NCBI GenBank assembly: GCA_030015575.1
Contig: CM057349.1
Span: 257,667,077 to 257,731,076, forward strand
Length of the DNA stretch: 64,000 nucleotides
Source of the DNA: Agapanthus africanus
Taxonomy: Eukaryota; Streptophyta; Magnoliopsida; Asparagales; Amaryllidaceae
Reading direction: 5' to 3'
Shown: positions 11,740 to 22,718 of the stretch, piece by piece
Layout of the letters: each line of letters starts with the position of its first letter
How positions within the stretch are numbered: position 1 is the first letter of the stretch
Notes under the pieces: model-generated
Told to the model about the DNA's origin: nothing
The model's input: the letters and a program-made list of their open reading frames with translations, nothing else
Database searches by the model: none
Translations under genes and position numbers: made by a program

Positions 11740-13957
11740 TGTTAGTTGTATGTATGCCCTAGAGGCCAGTATTGTACAGATGATGTATATTATATTGGAT
11801 GCTTGGACATATATAGAGATGACTTTCTTGCTCGACATGATAGTATGCTATCTGGTTGCTCTTTATCTTAACATGTACACTAGTCTCTTTATACTGTCTT
11901 ATAGTTACATGTTGGTAAAGCCCTTAGGATTTGTACTTGACTACCTGGACTATGATGCAGATCATACTAGTGGGGACATGGTAGTCCATAAGTACATCCT
12001 TCAAGGTCCCTAGTCGTGGGTGTATCGAGACGGGGCATCGATATACCAGAGTAGACTAGCGTATACGCTTCTCGACCCATGTGATGGGCGATGGATGATC
12101 CCATATCCATTGGTGTTTGACATCAGAGATGGTATACGGGTGCTCAGTGGAGACTGAGTACACTGGACGGACTGACCGAGAACTCCCAGATGGTATTATA
12201 CCTCACGTCAGATGGCAGTTCTCAGGTGACACTTGTACAGGTTAGTCTGTAGACCCGAGATCGTCATAGAGTCTTGTGTGATTCCCACTGTGCTTTGATC
12301 TCCACCTTACCACGTCCATGAGGGCGTGCAAAACGGTGGTCTTTGGGCACAGTCCCGAGTCATATGGAGGCAATGAGCGATAGGAGGGGTTTCGTCTCTC
12401 CCGGTATTGGGGGTTGATGTTGCGCAGTGCTCGATTGGCCGTAGCAGGGAAGTCCCTGGCCAGGGCTGATCAGAGATTTGCTGGTAAATGTTACCAGTAG
12501 TTTCTCGACCCGTTATGAGCCTCACATCGGCACGACTTATCGGGTTTTTGGGGTCTGACGTATACCACCCCTAGACTTGATATGCGATGTATCAGACGAA
12601 GAGACCGGACTGTACGGTAAGTGTTACTGGTCGGATTCGCAGGAGTGTGAGCGGGCTAGCTCATCGATCTTCTGATCGCTCAATACCCGGGTGGCCGTTA
12701 CGTTTAGCAGATCGCTTGCGGCTTGTGGGTGCTTGATATGATCATCATCTGCTACCGGCGTATTGACGAGTCTTTAGAGTCCTACACAGAGGTTTCCTGG
12801 CTCAAGCGAAACGAAATAGGAGCGCATATGAGATATGTGCAGGACCGAGAATAATGCGTGTATGTGATACCGCATTTCATTCTCGCGATATATGTTTCGA
12901 TTGGTTATATTCGATATGACCTAGTTATCGAATCATTGATTCGATAAATCGATACATTAGATACTAGTCGGTTGTATGCGATATAACCGGATCATTGAAT
13001 CAAGTGTTGATTTAATGATTTAATGTATAATTATATATATTTGATATATTGCTTTACTTTAACTAGTATTGGTTCACTTTAAACGGATTACTCTCACTTG
13101 ATGTACATGTTGTATATGTGATATACTTTAGTACACATCTTTGTATCATGTTTGATGATACTTGATCATTTGGTTAAATGCATAGAATTAAACCATGGTT
13201 AATTGGGTCATTAGGGTTTTGCTTTATCATTTATTTATTTGATTATTTATTTAGAAATGAGTTATGATAAGAATGGTGGCTAAGTTTGTTTTATGTTGAA
13301 GCTTCATGAAGCCTTGACTTTATGCAACCATTCTTGTCCTCATGCTTAACCCTAACTCTCCAAATGACCATGGTTTATTCTCTACACTTAACCTTGGTTT
13401 AGATATGATAAGTATTGATTAAAATTTATTTTTATCATAACACTTATCATATTTTTTCTTGAGCTCCATCTTCTTCTTCAAGAAAAGCTCAAGGTGCATC
13501 AATGGCAACTTGAGCTAAAGTGAGATAAATCCAATTCTAAAGAGAACCCACCTCCTATTTCTTCACCCTCTACCTCTTGCCAAGTTGTTTTGGGTGTTTA
13601 CTTCACAAGTTTCACAAGTTTGTGAAGTCGGAGTTTGAACTTGCGAAGCCTCGAGGTAGATCGTCTTTGACACAAAGCCGACGACCTATTCCGCTTGTTT
13701 TCCCGATGAAGCCGATGATCGAGTCGAGGATTCATGATGGACAGCGAGGGCATGACCACGTGGAGCTAAGGAGGCGGAAATCCGGATCTACAAAGGTTGT
13801 AGCATCTCAACTTCTAGTTAAGTAGTTAACTAAGTTTTCATTTCGCCTAGAATTCTAGCGACGATCCGTAGTCTAGGGTTTCTCGGCACCATTTTTTTTT
13901 GAAATTGGCATGTTCGATGCCTTGTGAGACCTCACTAGGGTGCCTAGGAACCTTTCA
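11740..13957 (+). repeat. Element B 5' LTR
   Basis: Begins TGTTAGTTGTATGTATGCCC and ends CCTTTCA just before the primer site. The opening, with ATGCCCTAGAGGCC, resembles the BARE/Angela LTR start. An AT-rich segment (about 13020-13060, with TATATATA) is a possible core-promoter area. An imperfect inverted repeat, GCGCATAT/ATATGTGC, lies near 12823-12841. The small open frames have no recognisable domain. Confidence 0.95.
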
Positions 13958-13958
13958 G

Positions 13959-13970
13959 TGGTATCAGAGC
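13959..13970 (+). other. Element B primer-binding site (tRNA-iMet)
   Basis: TGGTATCAGAGC, one base after the LTR end, is a full 12-base match to the 3' end of plant initiator-Met tRNA. Confidence 0.93.
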
Positions 13971-14158
13971 CTAGCTAGAGCCTTAGGCGAAGTCTAGACG
14001 GAGTTTGAAGTCCGGACGAACCCGAAACCCATATACCCATGAGCTCTCTGGAAATTTTCTGAAATCTGAGAATTTTTGATATTAAAAATGCTTTAAAAAT
14101 TCACCAAAGAATTCTAAGAATTACTGTGTAAAACGTTTCCCATGAACAGTTCAATGAG

Positions 14159-14203
14159 CCGCGGAAACGCGGCAGAAGCATGGCTTCTGCCGCTGTTCCG
14201 CGG
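14159..14203 (+). promoter_or_regulatory. Leader hairpin P0 of element B
   Basis: CCGCGGAA (14159-14166) pairs with TTCCGCGG (14196-14203). Inside it, GCGGCAGAAGC pairs perfectly with GCTTCTGCCGC around an ATG loop. It starts about 190 bases after the primer site. E has the same architecture with GCGGCGGGAG/CTCCCGCCGC as the inner stem, so paired positions change together. Confidence 0.7.
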
Positions 14204-15270
14204 CCATATAGTGACGTCAGCCATGTTTCACTGCACAGTAATACCTGATAAATTCTGGTGAGTTTTCTGGGTATTTTTAAATTGTTTTAAGGGTTGAGTG
14301 CTCTGGGGTTATATTGGGAATCGACGATTCGATCGGAATATCAAACTTTGTCTAAGTGTTTTTCCAGATAACTGTAGAATATGTTAAAGAGTTCGACCGG
14401 ATATAAATACCCAAGTTTTCCCCTGCCGGAATAATTCCAAGTGTTGGATTTTTCTGTGGTTAAAAGACGTTCTGAGTAGTGCAAGTAACGCGATGGTCCC
14501 TCTAGAAGACAACAAACCTTAACTCGATTATGTGACCGTCTTGAACTGCCCTTTGAACCTTCGGGTTTGGGGCAGTACGGCGTGCCACATGTGAGGCGTT
14601 GGCTTGACCCTTCTACGGCTGGACCATTGGTACTGAGGTATGAAGTGAATGTCTTTGAACCTATTTCATGTGTTGATCGGTGTCGGGAAAACTTGGGTGT
14701 TCGAATGTTCGATCGGAAAGTTTGATATATTCTATTTATCCGGAATTGGATACAATAATTGGAATTCACAAACAGTTATGAGATAACTGGATGAATGTTA
14801 TAAATCTAGCAGTTTAGTCCCATACGATATTGAAAAGAGTTTTCGATAATGAGACTAAAATGCGGGGTTTGTAACTGTTAGGCATGTGATGTCTAAAGAG
14901 GTTGTGGATTCCAATTGTTGTAGTTTTACACTTTCTTTTCTGTGACCGTAAGTGTAGTATGTTCATATCGCCGGTTTCGTTGCTATACGTCAACGACAAT
15001 TGGGGTATGCATACTTACTTACGTTGATGACATGTGATGTTATGTGTTTCTGGATATGTTATATTGGATCGTCGTATTCTTATAGCCGGGGGGTTTTATG
15101 TGAGATGAGTGTTTTTCTTTTTCATTCATGTAAAAACTTGTATGTAATATTCTTTTATTCGGGGCACTTCCAGGTTGCGGGAGTTGTCACCCTTTGTATA
15201 CTATTTACTTTTCTGCACTAGGATAGACCCAAGGAGGGGAGCACAAGTAACCGGGTTCTGGGGTCCAGTG

Positions 15271-15304
15271 GGAGACCAACTCGAGGAGTCGAGTCCGGGT
15301 CTCC
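15271..15304 (+). promoter_or_regulatory. Leader helix P1 of element B
   Basis: GGAGACC pairs with GGTCTCC and encloses CTCGA/TCGAG. D has GGAGGCC/GGTCTCC (32204-32237), and A has an unrelated sequence that also pairs (2768-2800). Confidence 0.55.
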
Positions 15305-15772
15305 TAACCCTAGAATTGGCAGGGTTGCTTGTCGCTCTCGTAGGGGTCTAGGGGTGTGGGATTGGCTATTCATCACGACCGTGGAATCCGTGTTTTATAC
15401 TGGCTCGTATTGAAAACACGGACGTCCTAGTATATCCAATATTTCATATGTTTATTCTGCTGCGATATCTGTGATGTGTTTCTGTGATGGATATAATATA
15501 AAGTATATATGATATATTATATAGACGTTACTTATGTTTTACACCCGTGCTAGCCCTGCCCTGCTCTGTCGTTAGTTACCTAACCTAACGGTGCACGAGG
15601 GGACATCGAGGCGAATGCGGATGGCATAAGTGTACGTCATATCTATCTGTGATGTTTAGGTATTTAAATGATGGGACTTCATTAATGTGATTAATGAAAG
15701 ATAAGAAACCTAAGATGTTGTGGAATCGAATTTTAAAATTAAAAGGTAGCTACAGTTCTTGCTTTGCACAGC

Positions 15773-15989
15773 GGTATATATGATATACCCTGCACCTTAT
15801 TCGATGAGGAAAGGACCGAGATCCCTTCACCGGGAGTGACTCCTTTAGCAATAACCGGCAGATGCTACACACTCGGTTTGCTTTTGACTGCTTTTGCGTT
15901 TTTGCTTTGCACAGCGATATATATGATATATCCCGCACCTCATTCGACGAGAAAAGGACCGAGATCCCTTCACCGGGAGTGACTCCTTT
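15773..15989 (+). promoter_or_regulatory. Leader module M, two copies, element B
   Basis: Copy 1 has GGTATA/TATACC, CCTTAT/ATGAGG and AAAGGA/TCCTTT helices. Copy 2 has GATATA/TATATC, a CCTC-type hairpin and AAAGGA/TCCTTT. The core CCGAGATCCC...GGGAGTGAC, with a TCCC/GGGA inner stem, is constant. The first stem changes on both sides between the two copies. Confidence 0.65.
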
Positions 15990-16072
15990 AGCAAAACTAG
16001 AAAAGCCTCAAAATCACTCCATTTTTAAAACTTCATTCGATTCTACAACGATATCAAGTTCATTACGCAATA

Positions 16073-16088
16073 GGTTTTCAGAAAAACC
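16073..16088 (+). promoter_or_regulatory. Leader hairpin GGTTTT/AAAACC of element B
   Basis: A six-pair hairpin directly upstream of the conserved CGTAGCCCTCCGT stretch, as in A and D. Confidence 0.5.
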
Positions 16089-16135
16089 TGTCGTAGCCCT
16101 CCGTCATTTCAGATAAGTACTATTTAGTATTCGTG

Positions 16136-16347
16136 CTGCGGTTGTTTGGCATGCGTCAAGGCGTAGTGTACGGTAGCTAACTAGTATTTATCTGCTTATG
16201 CATATGATGCAGATTGGATTAGGGTATTCGCACGGCGTTGTTTGGCATGCGTCAAGGGCCGTGCGGGTGGGTTTAATTCAATCAGGAAATGACGGGTTGA
16301 ACTTGACTAGCGGACTATGGGTTGTTTGGCATGCGTCAAGGTCATAG
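16136..16347 (+). promoter_or_regulatory. Triple stem-loop array of element B
   Basis: Stems CTGCG/CGTAG (16136-16140 with 16162-16166), CGCACGGC/GCCGTGCG (16229-16236 with 16258-16265) and CTATG/CATAG (16315-16319 with 16343-16347). All three enclose the same TTGTTTGGCATGCGTCAAGG loop region, which holds the six-base palindrome GCATGC. The arrangement is what loop-loop (kissing) RNA dimerisation needs; that function is inferred. Confidence 0.7.
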
Positions 16348-16762
16348 CACGCTAGGGGCAAAAGATTATCGGGAATTTCAAGTGTTGAAATTTGCAATGA
16401 GATTGCATACCTTCTATGAGATAGTTGGATCCCGATATCCACTGCGAGTAAGAGTTACTCCTGGGAGAGTTTTACACATTACAATTAGCCGATCAAGTAG
16501 GTGTCTAGAAAGGTGTTAACGAGGTTACGCCTCTGGGAAAACGAGGTTTACATTAATTAGGTTCGTGCGAAAGCACGGGGGACCTCCCTCAAAGTACCGA
16601 CACTGGCCTGGCTGAAAGATTGGCGAACTTGTAGTGTGTAATTAATCCCGGCTAGTCTTTCCTTTTAGGGTTTGGAGGAAGATTTGATAAAAAGCAGTGG
16701 GAGCCATCCTGATTAGATAAGATAATAACCAATCTGATCTTGCACGAGCTTACGCTAAAGTG

Positions 16763-16797
16763 TTTTCTTCTCTCTCTCTCCAGGTAGCGACCATTTC
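16763..16797 (+). promoter_or_regulatory. Pyrimidine tract and AG|CGACC site, element B
   Basis: TTTTCTTCTCTCTCTCTC is followed by CAGGTAG and CGACC just before the coding region. It has the form of a plant 3' splice site and lies at the same place in A, C, D and E. BARE is known to make a spliced Gag RNA; whether this site is used is not shown here. Confidence 0.5.
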
Positions 16798-19700
16798 ATG
16801 CCTTAATCAAGATAATAATATGGATGTATTGACCGAACCCGCATGTTATACTGTGCTGGGGAACGTTGGTTCCGTTCATTCTTATAAGAGTTATAGGAAT
16901 GAACAGGAAATAGGGGAATACCAGGATTCCCATGCCACCCGAATGAAGAAAGTACATGTTGATGCATTTTCTTCGGGTGTGTTCTTTACAGAGAACTGTT
17001 TCTCCATTTGCTCCACGTCCTGGGTATTAGATACCGGGTCAGGATCCCATATATGTAATCAGTTACATGGGCTTAGGAAAGGTAGAGAACTTGGAGAAGG
17101 TGATAAAGACATTAGAGTCGGAAATGGTGCAATTGTTGCAGCTAAGACTGTCGGGGAATATCACCTTACATTACCAACTGGTAATACATTGGTTCTGAAC
17201 GAATGCTATTACATGCCGAACCTGATATGCAACATTATATCGGTTTCTTTACTAAGTAAAGAAGGATATAATTTTGTATTATAAGATAATGTTATGAACA
17301 TTTTCCGTAACCAAAAGTTGGTTGGATCAGGCACGTTGTGCAATGGCATTTATGTTCTAAACCAATCAACAGTTCTGAGCATAACAAACACACACAAGAG
17401 GAAGAGTTCTGAACTGAACGAATCCTTCTTGTGGCATTGTAGACTGGGTCACATCAATGCGACACGACTGGCTAAGTTGCATAAGGATGGATATTTAAAT
17501 CCGTTTGAATTTTCATCCTATGACACTTGCCAGTCATGTCTCAAAGGCAAGATGACCAAAGCTCCGTTTACGGGACACGGAGAAAGAGTTACAGAACTCT
17601 TGGTACTGATACATAGTGATGTATGCGGTCCCATGTCTACACATGCCAGGGATGGTTCTTCATACTTCATTACATTCACTGACGATCTCTCTAGGTTCGG
17701 GTATGTGTTCCTGATGAAACACAAATCAGAAGCTTTTGAGAAATTTAGGGAATATAAACAAGAAGTTGAGAACCAAACCGGAAAAAGTATTAAAATCCTT
17801 CGATCTGATCGAGGATTTTACTACTTGAGCAATGAATTCCTGGACTTCCTAAAAGAGAATGGAATTCTCTATCAGCTGACTCCTCCTTATACACCACAGC
17901 ACAACGGTGTATCTGAACGGAGAAACCGCACCCTATTAGATATGGTGCGCTCAATGATGAGTACAGCTGAGTTACCTATTTCCTTCTGGGGATATGCGCT
18001 TGAAACAGCCATGGACCTATTGAATAGAGTTCCTACCAAATCAGTGCCTACCACTCCATATGAGATATGGAAAGGGAAGAGACCACATCTTAATTATATT
18101 AAGATATAGGGTTGTCCAGCCTATGTCAAAAGACAAAATCCGGACAAACTCGAGGCAAGATCTGTCTTATGTAAGTTTGTAGGATATCCCAAAAATTCAC
18201 AAGGGTATATCTTCTACCACCCCGAGGAACAAAAGGTGTTTGTTTCTCGACATGCCACTTTCTTAGAAAAAAGTTTTCTTATGAAACAGATAAGTGGCAT
18301 TGAGGTAGAACTGGAAGAGGTTCCAGCGACACAGACTACAACAGAAGATTTGGTTGAACCAGAGGATTCCGTAGTTCCCGATGAACCCCAGCCACTCCGC
18401 CGATCTAGTAGGGTTCCTCGCCAACCTGAGAGATACTACGGTTTTCTCATGGATGGAGGGAGCGAGGATTGCATCATGACGGATGATGACCCAACTAGCT
18501 TCGAGCAGGCCATCACGAGTAGGGACTCAGTGAAATGGCTGGATGCTATGCGGTCCGAGATGGAATCCATGTACACCAACAAAGTATGGACTTTGGAAGT
18601 TGCTCCTGAAGGGGTAAAACCCATTGGGAGCAAGTGGATCTTCAAGAAGAAACTTGGTGTAGATGGGAAAGTGGAGACTTTCAAAGCTAGACTTGTAGCA
18701 AAGGGTTTTCGTCAAAGACCAGGTGTGGACTATGACGAAACCTTTTCTCCAGTGGCTATGCTTAAATCCATCCGAATCATACTTGCCATTGCTGCCTTTC
18801 ATGACTACGAAATCTGGCAAATGGATGTTAAGACCGCCTTTCTAAATGGTGATTTAGAAGAGTGCGTGTACATGACTCAGCCAGAGGGCTTCGTAGACAG
18901 TGGGAGCAGCGGGAAGGTGTGCAAGCTGCTTAAATCCATTTATGGATTAAAGCAAGCATCGCGGAGTTGGAACATCTGCTTTGACGTCGTTATCAAAGAA
19001 TTTGATTTCGTCAAAAATCCAGATGAACCTTGTATCTACAAGAAGGTGGCAGAGAGTAAGGTTGTCTTCCTCGTATTGTACGTGGACGACATACTCTTGA
19101 TAGGAAATGATATTCCTATGCTGCAAGCGGTCAAGCTCTTCTTATCACAAAGATTCTCAATGAAAGATCTTGGTGATGCCTCCTGCATATTGGGAATTAG
19201 GATCTATAGAGATAGATCCAAACGGATTTTGGGATTGTCCCAATCCAGGTACATTGACACCATACTAAAGAGGTTTAGTATGGAAGAGTCCAAGCGTGGG
19301 AATTTGCCTACGATCTCTGGAGTCACTCTCTCCAAAGAGATGTCTCCCAAGACTGATTTGGAGAGAGCTCGCATGCAAGGGATACCCTATGCTTCGGCAG
19401 TAGGCTCTATCATGTATGCGATGCTATGTACCAGACCCGATGTAGCATACTCACTAAGTATAGTGAGCAGGTATCAAGCTGATCCTGGAGAGAGTCACTG
19501 GACAGCTGTGAAGAGCATTCTCAAGTACTTACGAAGGACTAGAGATATGTTCTTGGTGTATGGTAACGGAGAACTCCAAGTGGAGTCCTTTACCGATTCG
19601 AGCTTCCAGAGTGATAAGGACGACTCTAAGTCACAGTCGGGCTTTGTCTTTACCCTTTACGGAGGGGCGGTTAGCTGGAAGAGTTCCAAGCAGGAAACCG

Positions 19701-20065
19701 TGGCAGACTCGACGATGGAGGCTGAATACATCGCTGCCAACGATGCTGCCAAAGAGGCTGTCTGGATCAAGAAGTTCATTTCTGAACTTGGTGTGGTTCC
19801 ATCCATTGTGCATCCAATACCTTTGTATTGCGATAACAATGGAGCGGTGGCTTTGGCCAAGGAACCCAGGTCCCATCAGCGATCCAGGCATATTCTGAGG
19901 CGGTATCACCTGATCCCGGAGATAGTTGATCGCCGGGAGATCGAGGTCAGGAGGGTTGACACGAAGAACAACACCGCGGATCCACTCACGAAGGCCATTC
20001 CCCAGATACAGTTTGAGAGACTCTTCGGGATGCTCGGTATGCGATACTACAGCAGCTGGCCCTAG
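16797..20065 (+). pseudogene. Element B pol region (stub-PR-IN-RT-RNaseH)
   Basis: Copia polyprotein. A stub of about 57 codons, shared with D, takes the place of gag. It is followed by the protease (WVLDTGSGSH, near 17020-17050), the integrase zinc region (HCRLGH...CQSC, near 17430-17545), the integrase core (HSDVCGP, FTDDLSR and the glutamate in QHNGVSERRN, 17600-17925), reverse transcriptase (from about 18570, YVDDILLIGND near 19080-19112) and RNase H (DSTMEAEY near 19710 to about 20040). The protein would act in a virus-like particle to copy and insert the element. There is no Gag domain and no CCHC knuckle. It is broken in about two or three places; the RT-RNaseH part is a long uninterrupted stretch. 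Confidence 0.9.
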
Positions 20066-20068
20066 TGC

Positions 20069-20079
20069 AAGTGGGAGAT
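20069..20079 (+). other. Element B polypurine tract
   Basis: AAGTGGGAGAT abuts the 3' LTR, the usual primer for plus-strand synthesis in this lineage. The same tract adjoins the 3' LTRs of A and E. Confidence 0.9.
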
Positions 20080-22297
20080 TGTTAGTTGTATGTATGCCCT
20101 AGAGGCCAGTATTGTACAGATGATGTATATTATATTGGATGCTTGGACATATATAGAGATGACTTTCTTGCTCGACATGATAGTATGCTATCTGGTTGCT
20201 CTTTATCTTAACATGTACACTAGTCTCTTTATACTGTCTTATAGTTACATGTTGGTAAAGCCCTTAGGATTTGTACTTGACTACCTGGACTATGATGCAG
20301 ATCATACTAGTGGGGACATGGTAGTCCATAAGTACATCCTTCAAGGTCCCTAGTCGTGGGTGTATCGAGACGGGGCATCGATATACCAGAGTAGACTAGC
20401 GTATACGCTTCTCGACCCATGTGATGGGCGATGGATGATCCCATATCCATTGGTGTTTGACATCAGAGATGGTATACGGGTGCTCAGTGGAGACTGAGTA
20501 CACTGGACGGACTGACCGAGAACTCCCAGATGGTATTATACCTCACGTCAGATGGCAGTTCTCAGGTGACACTTGTACAGGTTAGTCTGTAGACCCGAGA
20601 TCGTCATAGAGTCTTGTGTGATTCCCACTGTGCTTTGATCTCCACCTTACCACGTCCATGAGGGCGTGCAAAACGGTGGTCTTTGGGCACAGTCCCGAGT
20701 CATATGGAGGCAATGAGCGATAGGAGGGGTTTCGTCTCTCCCGGTATTGGGGGTTGATGTTGCGCAGTGCTCGATTGGCCGTAGCAGGGAAGTCCCTGGC
20801 CAGGGCTGATCAGAGATTTGCTGGTAAATGTTACCAGTAGTTTCTCGACCCGTTATGAGCCTCACATCGGCACGACTTATCGGGTTTTTGGGGTCTGACG
20901 TATACCACCCCTAGACTTGATATGCGATGTATCAGACGAAGAGACCGGACTGTACGGTAAGTGTTACTGGTCGGATTCGCAGGAGTGTGAGCGGGCTAGC
21001 TCGTCGATCTTCTGATCGCTCAATACCCGGGTGGCCGTTACGTTTAGCAGACCGCTTGCGGCTTGTGGGTGCTTGATATGATCATCATCTGCTACCGGCG
21101 TATTGACGAGTCTTTAGAGTCCTACACAGAGGTTTCCTGGCTCAAGCGAAACGAAATAGGAGCGCATATGAGATATGTGCAGGACCGAGAATAATGCGTG
21201 TATGTGATACCGCATTTCATTCTCGCGATATATGTTTCGATTGGTTATATTCGATATGACCTAGTTATCGAATCATTGATTCGATAAATCGATACATTAG
21301 ATACTAGTCGGTTGTATGCGATATAACCGGATCATTGAATCAAGTGTTGATTTAATGATTTAATGTATAATTATATATATTTGATATATTGCTTTACATT
21401 AACTAGTATTGGTTCACTTTAAACGGATTACTCTCACTTGATGTACATGTTGTATATGTGATATACTTTAGTACACATCTTTGTATCATGTTTGATGATA
21501 CTTGATCATTTGGTTAAATGCATAGAATTAAACCATGGTTAATTGGGTCATTAGGGTTTTGCTTTATCATTTATTTATTTGATTATTTATTTAGAAATGA
21601 GTTATGATAAGAATGGTGGCTAAGTTTGTTTTATGTTGAAGCTTCATGAAGCCTTGACTTTATGCAACCATTCTTGTCCTCATGCTTAACCCTAACTCTC
21701 CAAATGACCATGGTTTATTCTCTACACTTAACCTTGGTTTAGATATGATAAGTATTGATTAAAATTTATTTTTATCATAACACTTATCATATTTTTTCTT
21801 GAGCTCCATCTTCTTCTTCAAGAAAAGCTCAAGGTGCATCAATGGCAACTTGAGCTAAAGTGAGATAAATCCAATTCTAAAGAGAACCCACCTCCTATTT
21901 CTTCACCCTCTACCTCTTGCCAAGTTGTTTTGGGTGTTTACTTCACAAGTTTCACAAGTTTGTGAAGTCGGAGTTTGAACTTGCGAAGCCTCGAGGTAGA
22001 TCGTCTTTGACACAAAGCCGACGACCTATTCCGCTTGTTTTCCCGATGAAGCCGATGATCGAGTCGAGGATTCATGATGGACAGCGAGGGCATGACCACG
22101 TGGAACTAAGGAGGCGGAAATCCGGATCTACAAAGGTTGTAGCATCTCAACTTCTAGTTAAGTAGTTAACTAAGTTTTCATTTCGCCTAGAATTCTAGCG
22201 ACGATCCGTAGTCTAGGGTTTCTCGGCACCATTTTTTTTTGAAATTGGCATGTTCGATGCCTTGTGAGACCTCACTAGGGTGCCTAGGAACCTTTCA
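20080..22297 (+). repeat. Element B 3' LTR
   Basis: The same length as the 5' LTR (2218 bp), with about four substitutions and no indels seen. It ends CCTTTCA, followed by the target duplication agagt. Confidence 0.95.
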
Positions 22298-22302
22298 AGA
22301 GT

Positions 22303-22707
22303 GACTGTCAAAAGTTATGGTTTTCTCTCTTACGAGGGGCAGTAGTTTGGACAGGCGGTCCAAGCGGATACTGAGGGTAGCATGGCGCAGGATACTGATT
22401 AAGTTCAGTGGACGATACAGTGTAAGAGGCTTTGCTGGATTTGGAGTTCATTTTTGAACTGGTCCCATCAGATATCCAGACATATTCTAAGACAGGTATT
22501 GCTCATTTCGGGAGATAGCTTTCTTTGCGTACTTGAGATAAAGAGAGACATAGAAAGAAACATTGGAGCGGATCGACTCATTGAGGCTATTTCTCAAACG
22601 CAATAGTTTCTCAAACGAGCTTTGTGAAACTGATTAGTAGAGAAGTTGGGTGTTAGGTATCACACGGGCTGTGAGTATGCGACACCGCAATAATTAGCCT
22701 TAAGTGC
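22303..22707 (+). pseudogene. Element A decayed RNase H end
   Basis: Continuation of A's remnant after the B insertion. Fragments align with the RNase H and C-terminal part of B (for example 'agatatccagacatattctaag' in part, and the closing segment before the polypurine tract). Much shorter than in B and broken many times. Confidence 0.6.
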
Positions 22708-22718
22708 AAGTGGGAGAT
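22708..22718 (+). other. Element A polypurine tract
   Basis: AAGTGGGAGAT sits directly before the 3' LTR of A. Confidence 0.88.

Larger units (their letters stand above)
13971..16780 (+). other. Element B leader (untranslated, structured)
   Basis: About 2.8 kb without a recognisable coding domain. In order it holds hairpin P0 (14159-14203), a nested hairpin ACTGCCC/GGGCAGT (14545-14576), helix P1 (15271-15304), two copies of module M (15773-15846 and 15916-15989), a GGTTTT/AAAACC hairpin (16073-16088), three stem-loops (16136-16347), a GTGGGAG tract (about 16697-16703) and hairpin P9 (16711-16739), then a pyrimidine tract. The order matches A and D. The small frames inside it are not supported as genes. 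Confidence 0.75.
11740..22297 (+). mobile_element. Element B: young Ty1/copia element without gag
   Basis: A complete Angela/BARE-like structure in plus orientation: 2218-bp LTRs (11740-13957 and 20080-22297), primer site, leader, Pol and polypurine tract, flanked by the target duplication agagt (11735-11739 and 22298-22302). By eye the LTRs differ at about four positions in 2218, roughly 0.2%, so insertion is recent: tens of thousands to perhaps 150,000 years at common plant rates. Pol is nearly complete with about two or three breaks. A full gag gene is absent and is replaced by a short stub also found in D. It is inserted in the decayed pol of element A. Confidence 0.95.

Noticed and set aside
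13577-13825. Identical 82-codon frames at 13577 and 21917, which look like a duplicated small gene
   Set aside because: Both are at the same offset in the two nearly identical LTRs of B; identity follows from recent insertion, not from protein conservation.
15271-15304. Sequence resembling a tRNA T-arm (CTCGAGGAGTCGAGTCC)
   Set aside because: The rest of a tRNA cloverleaf does not fold around it; the helix is better explained as part of the leader structure.
16136-16347. Repeated stem-loops that might suggest a CRISPR array
   Set aside because: Only three units with changing stems, irregular spacing, in a plant retrotransposon leader; no direct-repeat and spacer pattern.
18436-18820. Antisense frames over the RT region of B, D and E
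   Set aside because: They recur because the sense-strand RT codons are conserved; no independent coding signal.
11740-22297. Two near-identical 2.2-kb blocks that could be an assembly duplication
   Set aside because: They end in TG...CA, adjoin a primer site and a polypurine tract, enclose Pol, and are flanked by the 5-bp duplication agagt, so they are LTRs.
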